A DNA stretch of 22,584 nucleotides from IMG/VR virus record IMGVR_UViG_3300042446_001138, positions 1 to 22,584 of that record. One strand, 5' to 3'. Both the position numbers and the translations under genes were made by a program. Position 1 is the stretch's first letter, and each line of letters begins with the position of its first letter. Below are positions 15,372 to 21,580 of this stretch, in pieces. The notes beneath the pieces are model-generated. The model ran no database searches, was not told the DNA's origin, and saw nothing but the letters and a program-made list of their open reading frames with translations. The stretch is from a virus.

Positions 15372-15379
15372 TATTTATT
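15372..15379 (-). promoter_or_regulatory. Candidate late-type promoter, minus arm of a divergent palindrome
   Basis: On the minus strand this reads AATAAATA, one mismatch from TATAAATA. It forms a perfect palindrome with 15381-15388 around the G at 15380. The SGNH-like start codon lies 17 bases downstream, leaving room for its Shine-Dalgarno. Confidence 0.55.
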
Positions 15380-15380
15380 G

Positions 15381-15388
15381 AATAAATA
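15381..15388 (+). promoter_or_regulatory. Candidate late-type promoter, plus arm of a divergent palindrome
   Basis: AATAAATA followed by CTC is one mismatch from the T4-like late octamer and lies 19 bases before the ATG at 15408. It is the only promoter-like signal upstream of the five-gene operon ending at 19325. Confidence 0.55.
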
Positions 15389-15407
15389 CTCAAAGAAAAA
15401 TAATCTT

Positions 15408-16454
15408 ATGACAGATACCTATTCGTTGTGTGAACATTGCTATAGACATATACCGGCAAATAGATTTATCCGTGATGGGGCGGTGTACTTGGGCAAAACA
15501 TGCATAAAACATGGATATCACGAATGCTTAGTAGAAATTGATAGCGAGTTTTATCTTAGTCAGGATTATGAAAGACGCAATCCACGTAGTTATTGGTTAG
15601 ATATAACTAATAGATGTAATTTAGATTGTCCTCATTGTTATCAGATGCCAGAGAATACTAGTATTGATCCTGCAATTGATTACTTACTATTTCAAATCAG
15701 CAAGTGGCCAGATAATGGGTTTGCAATAAGTTTAGTAGGAGCAGAACCGACAACACGCAAAGATTTACCTGATTTAATTCGTGCAATCCAGGCGTTGCCA
15801 GGACAGCCTAGATTAATAATGATTGTGACTAATGGTATTAATTTAGGTAAAGAAGATTATGCTAAGAAATTTGTGGGTATACCAAATCTGATTTGGACCA
15901 TTGGACTTAATCATCCTGAGTATAATGGTGGTGTAATACGTAAAAAACAAGAAGAAGGTATTAAGAATTGTATTAGACTAGGATTAACTATTAAGAACTT
16001 TACATATACATTGGGTGATCTAAATCAACTACCCTATGTATTAGAAGAAGTTCAAGAATGGAATCGTAAAGGCATTTGTGATAATGCACGTATTCAAGTT
16101 GGGGTCGATATAGGAAGAACTCCGGAAGAACATGAAGCTGAATTATATCTAAGTGATTTAGTTAAAGCTACTAAGCAAGAAACATTGAATAAAAATTGGT
16201 CATGGGAGCCAAGTACAGAAGGTAATCGCACACATTATGCAGTCTATATCAACGGGGTACTACATAGATTAATTAAATGGGTAGATGTTAAAACTATTGA
16301 TTTTAGTGAAGTGTTTAGCGAATCGTTAGCAGAACTTGTACCCGGTAAACCAATGAGTACATTGCTTCATCAAGTTATATTACGTGATAGAGTTATTAAT
16401 GAAAAGCAACCGTTATTTGATACATTACCATTAGAATATAGACAGTATGATTAA
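15408..16454 (+). CDS. Radical SAM protein with N-terminal Cys domain (Tes/COG1964-like), copy 1 (348 aa)
   Basis: This is a radical SAM enzyme. The [4Fe-4S] triad Cys70, Cys74, Cys77 is in CNLDCPHC. A GGEP-like SAM motif reads GAEPTTRKDLPDL from residue 111. The N-terminus has Cys8, Cys11, Cys32 and His35 (CEHCYRH ... GKTCIKHG), matching the small metal-binding domain seen in the group that includes archaeal tetraether lipid synthase and MJ0619-type pterin methylases. Unlike those longer enzymes, it has no visible C-terminal cysteine cluster, so a full auxiliary cluster set is unlikely. I start at ATG 15408; an upstream TTG at 15378 lies over the promoter-like palindrome. The next gene is a paralog overlapping by eight bases. 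The substrate is unknown. Confidence 0.93.
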   Translation: MTDTYSLCEHCYRHIPANRFIRDGAVYLGKTCIKHGYHECLVEIDSEFYLSQDYERRNPRSYWLDITNRCNLDCPHCYQMPENTSIDPAIDYLLFQISKWPDNGFAISLVGAEPTTRKDLPDLIRAIQALPGQPRLIMIVTNGINLGKEDYAKKFVGIPNLIWTIGLNHPEYNGGVIRKKQEEGIKNCIRLGLTIKNFTYTLGDLNQLPYVLEEVQEWNRKGICDNARIQVGVDIGRTPEEHEAELYLSDLVKATKQETLNKNWSWEPSTEGNRTHYAVYINGVLHRLIKWVDVKTIDFSEVFSESLAELVPGKPMSTLLHQVILRDRVINEKQPLFDTLPLEYRQYD

Positions 16455-17511
16455 ATTAGAAGATACATTGGGAATATGTGAGCATTGTTATAGACATGTT
16501 CCTGCAAAAAGATTTATACGTGCAGGCGGCGTATATTTAGGAAAGACTTGTCCAGTGCACGGCTACGTAGAGCATTTAGTTGAACCTGATGTTGATTTTT
16601 ATACTGGATATGAGTATACAAGAAGGGCATTGGAGAGTTATTTTCTAGAAATTACTAACCATTGTAATTTAGCTTGTCCACACTGTTATCAAGAACCTAA
16701 TAATACAACGGCAGACCCGTCAATAGATTATATCTTATCATTGATTGATAGTTGGCCTGACGATGGATACTCAGTTGCTTTAGTAGGTGCTGAACCAACT
16801 ACACGTAAGGATCTACCTGACCTGATTCGTGCTATAAACAATATGAATAAAAAACATAGAAACGTGATGATATTAACTAACGGTGTATATCTAAGTAACT
16901 ATGAATATGCAAAACGATTTACTGAATTTGATTATCTACAATGGACTGTGGGATTGAATCATCCTGAATATCAAGGACATACTGTACGTAGGAAACAAAT
17001 GGAAGGTATTAAAAATTGTACTGATTTAAAACTACCAATTAAAAATGTTAGTTATACACTAGAGACATTGGATCAACTAGAGTATTGTTTAGACGAAATA
17101 CAAGAGTTTGGTGATAGTATTTGTAGTCAATATCGAATTCGGTGTGGTGCGGATATCGGACGATATCCGGGCAGCCCCAAGATATACATGAGTCAGTTAG
17201 TAAATGAAGTAAAATCTATCTCACATACCAAAGGATGGTCTTTCAGCCACAATAATGGAGCTGGTAATCGTAGTCATTATGCAGCCATTATTAATAATTT
17301 ACCAGTTAAGATTATTCAATGGCCCGATGTAAAAACAATTGATTTAGGTGAAGTTCAAACTGAAGCTATTGCTGACATATTACCAGGCAAACCACCAAGT
17401 CCTCTAGTGCATCAAGTTATACTACGTGATGCTATGATTAATAAAAAGATGATGTTATTTGATACTATCCCTAAAGAATATATAGAGAATTATGGCCATA
17501 TTAGGAATTAA
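16447..17511 (+). CDS. Radical SAM protein with N-terminal Cys domain (Tes/COG1964-like), copy 2 (354 aa)
   Basis: This is a tandem paralog of the previous radical SAM protein. The [4Fe-4S] cysteines are Cys73, Cys77 and Cys80 (CNLACPHC), and the GAEPTTRKDLPDLIRAI motif is nearly identical to copy 1. The N-terminal domain has Cys11, Cys14, Cys35 and His38. The C-terminal half is also shared (LPGKP, LHQ/VHQVILRD, LFDT), so both copies keep a family-specific tail. Differences cluster around residues 230-260 (ICSQYRIRCGADIGRYPG), which may set specificity. Two such paralogs side by side suggest a heteromer or two successive steps on one substrate. Its end overlaps the next oxygenase-like gene by 20 bases. 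Confidence 0.93.
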   Translation: MIKLEDTLGICEHCYRHVPAKRFIRAGGVYLGKTCPVHGYVEHLVEPDVDFYTGYEYTRRALESYFLEITNHCNLACPHCYQEPNNTTADPSIDYILSLIDSWPDDGYSVALVGAEPTTRKDLPDLIRAINNMNKKHRNVMILTNGVYLSNYEYAKRFTEFDYLQWTVGLNHPEYQGHTVRRKQMEGIKNCTDLKLPIKNVSYTLETLDQLEYCLDEIQEFGDSICSQYRIRCGADIGRYPGSPKIYMSQLVNEVKSISHTKGWSFSHNNGAGNRSHYAAIINNLPVKIIQWPDVKTIDLGEVQTEAIADILPGKPPSPLVHQVILRDAMINKKMMLFDTIPKEYIENYGHIRN

Positions 17512-18298
17512 TAATAATCCGTACTTTGATATGGAATCATACTTAGATATGTTAGAGTTTGACAGACTACAGCCTGAAATTATACGCGGGTTTGCTGAAG
17601 CACGTGAGTTTGCAAAAGAAGGCACATGGATGAAGCCTGGCTTTACTTTTGAGCAAATGAGTTATAAACATAACTGGAAGCCCATCTATCAAGCAATGGA
17701 TGAGTTCATGGAACTACCCAAAGATGATCCTATATATATGGGTGGAATAGATTTATTTAAAGACTTTAATAACTATAAACAACGTAATAAATTTACTCGC
17801 TATCTTAAAATGGTTATGGGCGCATATGATCCTTATATCTATTATTTCTTATGGGAGGAAGGGTCATGGGATGATCGTACTGCACCACGTAAATTAACAG
17901 AAGAAGCACAGTATTTCCCAGGCACTGTTAAATGGGTTGAAGATATGATTGCAAATAATATCTTTGAACACATAGGTCGTGTTATATTCTTTCACTGTGA
18001 AGCAGACGGGATACCCTTTGAGCATAGAGATTTAGATGCTAAGAACGGAATTAATAATCATGGTCCGCATCGTAACGAATTCATACATATACGTCCTAAT
18101 ACTAAAAAAGCCTTTTACATATGGGATCCTGAACTTAAGAACAAAATCTATTTAAATACAAGAGCCGCATGGTGGAATGACAACGACTGGCACGGTGGAG
18201 AAAAGATAATGGAACAGAGTTATAGCTTACGCATTGATGGTAAGTTTACTGATGATTTCAGAAAGAAACTAGGAATTGATCATTTGGAGACTTATTAA
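17492..18298 (+). CDS. 2OG/Fe(II)-oxygenase-like protein (268 aa)
   Basis: The N-terminal two thirds are helical and unfamiliar. The C-terminal part has a DSBH pattern: His-x-Asp in FEHRDLDA (about residues 177-180), a strand IHIRPNTKKAFYIW, and the distal His in NDWHGG, then SYSLRIDG where an Arg could bind 2-oxoglutarate. This supports an Fe(II)/2OG oxygenase-like role, though the spacing is not the standard one for the small paralogs downstream. The ATG at 17492 lies within the end of the radical SAM gene (20-base overlap); a second possible start is the ATG at 17531. Its stop overlaps the next ATG (TAATG). It probably works with the radical SAM pair. Confidence 0.85.
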   Translation: MAILGINNNPYFDMESYLDMLEFDRLQPEIIRGFAEAREFAKEGTWMKPGFTFEQMSYKHNWKPIYQAMDEFMELPKDDPIYMGGIDLFKDFNNYKQRNKFTRYLKMVMGAYDPYIYYFLWEEGSWDDRTAPRKLTEEAQYFPGTVKWVEDMIANNIFEHIGRVIFFHCEADGIPFEHRDLDAKNGINNHGPHRNEFIHIRPNTKKAFYIWDPELKNKIYLNTRAAWWNDNDWHGGEKIMEQSYSLRIDGKFTDDFRKKLGIDHLETY

Positions 18299-18798
18299 TG
18301 ATTTACATAGGAAACTATTCACATTGGATAAAAGATGAATGGATAGAATATCTATGCAATAACAACGGGACTCTTAGACCAAAAACTGCTAACGAGAACC
18401 CAGATAGTCAAGAGTTTAGAATAGCTACTGCTGCCGGGTATGATTTATCTAAAACATATTGGCATCATTATACTAACACTAATAATACTTTTCCTTTGCA
18501 GTTAGAACTTCCCTTTGCCAATAATCATTCTCATATATGGTGGTTTATTAAAATGACTCCTGGACAGTTCATGCCCATGCATAAAGATCCGCACGCCGTT
18601 GAAGAACAAGATGTTAAACGATATTGGATGGCCCTACAAGATTATGAAGAAGGTCATATACATATTAACAATAGACATTTTTTATCTGATTATAAAAAGG
18701 GAGATTTATGGATGTATGATGACCCTATGTCTATACACGGTGCTTGTAATATCGGATATTCTCCTAGACTAGTTTTCAACTTTAGTACATACAAATAG
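18298..18798 (+). CDS. Small 2OG/Fe(II)-oxygenase-like protein, paralog 1 (166 aa)
   Basis: This is a compact DSBH protein with the full oxygenase triad: His95-x-Asp97 (MPMHKDPH), distal His147 (PMSIHGA) and Arg157 (YSPRLVFN), ten residues after the distal His, as expected for 2OG binding. The core also has GHIHINNRHFLSDYKKGDLW. The N-terminus (MIYIGNYSHWI) is shared with the next gene, and the two align throughout. The gene starts at a TAATG overlap with the previous gene. Such minimal oxygenases are common in marine T4-like phages, where their function is mostly unknown. The substrate here is unknown, but the operon suggests joint action with the radical SAM proteins. Confidence 0.92.
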   Translation: MIYIGNYSHWIKDEWIEYLCNNNGTLRPKTANENPDSQEFRIATAAGYDLSKTYWHHYTNTNNTFPLQLELPFANNHSHIWWFIKMTPGQFMPMHKDPHAVEEQDVKRYWMALQDYEEGHIHINNRHFLSDYKKGDLWMYDDPMSIHGACNIGYSPRLVFNFSTYK

Positions 18799-18800
18799 CT

Positions 18801-19325
18801 ATGAAATATATAGGAAACTACAAGTCTTGGATTGAAGAACAAGAGATTATGAAACACCTTACTAATTGTCAAGGTGATCGTACTCCGGTATGGCAACCTG
18901 ATCGTTGGAGCGGGAATCCAACATTAGAAAAATTTAAAGAAATGGCTCGTTCAGGCTACTCAAACAACAATTTTTTCTTTCACCAAATGAATCCAAAATC
19001 TGAAGAAATGCAGAATTTTAAATTTACATTACCAAAAACTCCTGATAATCGTAGTAAAGTAAATTGGTGGTTTGTAATGTTATATCCGGGCGAGTTTCAA
19101 GCTATGCACATAGATCCGCAATTGACTGAAGTTAAAAATTTTGTACGTTATACAATGTTTTTACAAAATTGGGAACCAGGGCATATATTTGTATGGGATG
19201 ACAAATACATATCTAATTATAAAGCCGGAGACATGTACGAATGGAATGATCCTATGACTGTACACGGCCCTGCTAATATAGGATATAATACACGGTATAC
19301 CTTACAGATTACAATGTACGATTGA
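18801..19325 (+). CDS. Small 2OG/Fe(II)-oxygenase-like protein, paralog 2 (174 aa)
   Basis: This is the paralog of the gene two bases upstream, sharing the N-terminal MxYIGNYxxWI and the C-terminal strand pattern. The triad is His103-x-Asp105 (AMHIDPQ) and His155 (TVHGPANIGYN), with Arg165 ten residues later for 2-oxoglutarate. It has the same GHIF...NYKAGDMYEW arrangement before the distal His. It is the last gene of the plus-strand operon beginning at 15408, and its final 17 bases overlap the 3' end of the convergent radical SAM gene. No membrane segment or extra domain is present. Confidence 0.92.
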   Translation: MKYIGNYKSWIEEQEIMKHLTNCQGDRTPVWQPDRWSGNPTLEKFKEMARSGYSNNNFFFHQMNPKSEEMQNFKFTLPKTPDNRSKVNWWFVMLYPGEFQAMHIDPQLTEVKNFVRYTMFLQNWEPGHIFVWDDKYISNYKAGDMYEWNDPMTVHGPANIGYNTRYTLQITMYD

Positions 19326-20400
19326 GTTGCTCGCTGATTTTAATAAACGGACCGTTATTGCCGCAAAGTATTTTACAAGTTGATGATGAGTTATCATCCC
19401 ATTTATGGCGGATTAATTTTTGCCAAACATCAGTTCTCATAATATTTTTAATAGAATGTTTTTTTGAGTCTAATGCATCCAGTCCGCCAAGTTCTTGAAT
19501 AATAGAAAAAACTTCTAGTTGAACTTCTCTAGCAATACTAGTAATACTAGTTTCATCTATAATACCGTACTTACGATACAGTTCAACATCGTAATTAGCA
19601 TACAAAAAAGACCCTATTAAACAGCACGGCATTAGATAACCGTTAGCATCTATATAAAGTTCTTTAGAGTCAACCGCAAAACAACTGATATCAGTTTTCC
19701 ATTCTTTATAATTTTTTAAATCTAAGAACTCTACTGGTTTAATATCACTGTTGATAGGAGGTTCTATATAGTAATTGATAGCCCCTTTTCTATCAAGTAC
19801 TGGAAATTTTTTACCAAATCTTTTACTATCTTTTGTAGAAAATTTTGAAAATCCTAGTTTAGATGATATGTTTCTTGCCTCATCCACTTGATGCTCATTA
19901 TGTTTAAACCTTATAAAAATCCATTCTGCATTGCCGCCGCCGTCTATAAAGGCTTTAGCATTTTTTATGATGGTATTATAGTTAGTTCCAATTCGATAAA
20001 GACTATGAGTATCCACTAGTCCGTCTAAAGCAAATACTACTCTATGGTTCTTTGGTAATGCAACAGCTAAAGATTTCCACCATTGCGTAGTTTGTGCCGA
20101 ACCATTCGTATTAATCACAATTTCTAAACTAGATTTTTTTGCACTGATATATCGGCACATTTCTAATAAATCAGAGTTGATAATAGGATCACCGTAATCG
20201 CCACAGAAATTAATGCAAGATACTTGATTTAAAACTTCGTCAGTAAACGTATTCTGAAACCTCTCTAGTGTCCAATCTGTTAAAACTAAGTTAGGGTTAT
20301 CAATTCCGCTGTGTATGTTTCTAAGACACATGGGACAACTAGCTTGACACCGATTAGTGATTTCAATTTGTACAGTATGCAGTAGTTCAAAGGAAAACAT
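19309..20400 (-). CDS. Radical SAM protein with SPASM-like C-terminal cysteines (363 aa)
   Basis: The [4Fe-4S] triad is Cys18, Cys22, Cys25 (CQASCPMC) near the start, preceded by the usual strand HTVQIEITN. A glycine-rich motif INFCGDYGDPI takes the GGEP position. The C-terminal third holds more cysteines: SCFAVDSKELYIDANGYLMPCC and, near the end, TCKILCG. This pattern resembles SPASM or twitch domains that carry auxiliary iron-sulfur clusters in peptide- or small-molecule-modifying enzymes. It starts directly after the stop of the 2OG-oxygenase-like gene (TAAATG) and ends in a convergent overlap. It is probably the last gene of a four-gene unit entering from beyond the right edge. Confidence 0.92.
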   Translation of the reverse strand: MFSFELLHTVQIEITNRCQASCPMCLRNIHSGIDNPNLVLTDWTLERFQNTFTDEVLNQVSCINFCGDYGDPIINSDLLEMCRYISAKKSSLEIVINTNGSAQTTQWWKSLAVALPKNHRVVFALDGLVDTHSLYRIGTNYNTIIKNAKAFIDGGGNAEWIFIRFKHNEHQVDEARNISSKLGFSKFSTKDSKRFGKKFPVLDRKGAINYYIEPPINSDIKPVEFLDLKNYKEWKTDISCFAVDSKELYIDANGYLMPCCLIGSFLYANYDVELYRKYGIIDETSITSIAREVQLEVFSIIQELGGLDALDSKKHSIKNIMRTDVWQKLIRHKWDDNSSSTCKILCGNNGPFIKISEQLNRTL

Positions 20401-20892
20401 TTAATATCCTATAACATGAAACATATACTTGTTTGTTAGGCCACCATTGATTCCATTATGCCAGTCTTTGTGATTACCCCATTTAAGTATTGTGCCCTGA
20501 GGTTTATTGTAGAAATATTCTTTACCTAGTATAAACAAATGTCCAACCGTTGGTTCACTAATAAAAATAGAATAGCGTTTTAATAATCCATGTTTTAAAT
20601 ATTCTTGCTCGTTATCATCTATATCATAATGATAACCAGTCATGTAGCCAGGTTCTACACAACTAATCCAACTACGCAACACAATAACACCTACTTGCTT
20701 AGATATTTCTTTTTCAAGATCCGCAGTCTCATAATAGTTTGTCCACCTAACACCATCAGTGTTAAAGTTATTATCCTTCCATAACTTTAACATTTCTGCA
20801 TATTCTGGATTGTTTATGTTCCAACGTGCAGAATCAACAGTAACAACCTTACCGTTTACCAAGTTACTGATAACTGTATTCCAATTAATCAT
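20401..20892 (-). CDS. 2OG/Fe(II)-oxygenase-like protein, Lys at the usual 2OG-Arg position (163 aa)
   Basis: This DSBH protein has an intact metal triad: His88-x-Asp90 (GYHYDID) and His145 (DWHNG). The residue ten positions after the distal His, Arg in the paralogs at 18298 and 18801, is Lys155 (TNKYMFHVIGY). It could still hold 2-oxoglutarate or reflect another co-substrate. SIFISEPTVGHLFILGKEYF forms the central strands. I chose ATG 20892 rather than the upstream TTG at 20919 because it is an ATG that overlaps the end of the previous gene by eight bases, like other junctions here. It lies between a kinase-like gene and a radical SAM gene. Confidence 0.88.
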   Translation of the reverse strand: MINWNTVISNLVNGKVVTVDSARWNINNPEYAEMLKLWKDNNFNTDGVRWTNYYETADLEKEISKQVGVIVLRSWISCVEPGYMTGYHYDIDDNEQEYLKHGLLKRYSIFISEPTVGHLFILGKEYFYNKPQGTILKWGNHKDWHNGINGGLTNKYMFHVIGY

Positions 20893-21580
20893 TATAGACT
20901 TCTTCGAATATGTCAGCAAACACAGTATTACCCCAACCTTTTCCTTGTAGATGTTTTGTTACAGTAATTTCAAAAAACTTTTTAAAATCAATAAAACCTT
21001 TTTCATCAGTTGATTGATCAAAACGATAGGAACCGTCCTTGCCTATAATACCTTCAATTATTTTTCTTTCTATAAATCTTTCTTCATAGGGAATAACAGC
21101 ATAGTGGTCTATAGTTTTTAGTTGACCGTCTTTTGAAATAAAGAAACAATTTGGGTACAGTGATGTTTTCCAGAAGTTATTTGCCTTTGTGGAAATAAAA
21201 AAGTCTTTCATCTGTTTCTTCCAAGTCGGAACTTCTGTGTCTAAGTCTCTACCCGGAGTATACAACACTTGCGATAATGTTTCTTTGTTCCATTCCATAA
21301 AGATTTTTCTATGGTTATAGTCTACATCATAAAGTATCGGAGTAGTTGTGAGATGCGATAATTGTTTTAAAAATTTAGCATCTCTGTTAAAAAACCATTC
21401 TATTAAATCTTCTGCTACTATTACTGTTTCTTCAGGTCTGTAATCTGCGTCAATACAATAGTGAGCACACATTATTGTTTGCTCTGGATTAATTCTAGGA
21501 GTGTATAATAAATTTGACGGATATCTATCTCCGTTGGGATTTAGCTTATGATAATATCCCCAACTGCTTATATCTGTCAT
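20885..21580 (-). CDS. Kinase-fold-like protein, copy B, lacking catalytic Asp (231 aa)
   Basis: This is a distant paralog of the protein at 9134-9826. Shared features are the MTD start, a SNLLYT/NNLIYT segment near residue 25, an alphaC-like helix (RDAKFLKQLS), a hinge-like strand (RKIFMEW), the W-x-x-QM helix and a catalytic-loop-like region (KTSLYPNCFFI). DGQLKTIDHYA follows, where the Asp could match the DFG Asp. The catalytic loop lacks the expected HxD, so it may bind nucleotide or metabolite without phosphorylating, or be a pseudokinase. The kinase fold is inferred from this layout only. ATGA overlap with the upstream radical SAM gene and overlap with the next oxygenase indicate one coupled operon. 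Confidence 0.85.
   Translation of the reverse strand: MTDISSWGYYHKLNPNGDRYPSNLLYTPRINPEQTIMCAHYCIDADYRPEETVIVAEDLIEWFFNRDAKFLKQLSHLTTTPILYDVDYNHRKIFMEWNKETLSQVLYTPGRDLDTEVPTWKKQMKDFFISTKANNFWKTSLYPNCFFISKDGQLKTIDHYAVIPYEERFIERKIIEGIIGKDGSYRFDQSTDEKGFIDFKKFFEITVTKHLQGKGWGNTVFADIFEEVYND

Noticed and set aside
15378-15407. TTG start for the first Tes-like radical SAM gene
   Set aside because: It would place the coding region over the divergent promoter palindrome; the ATG at 15408 fits the CxxC domain start of the paralog.
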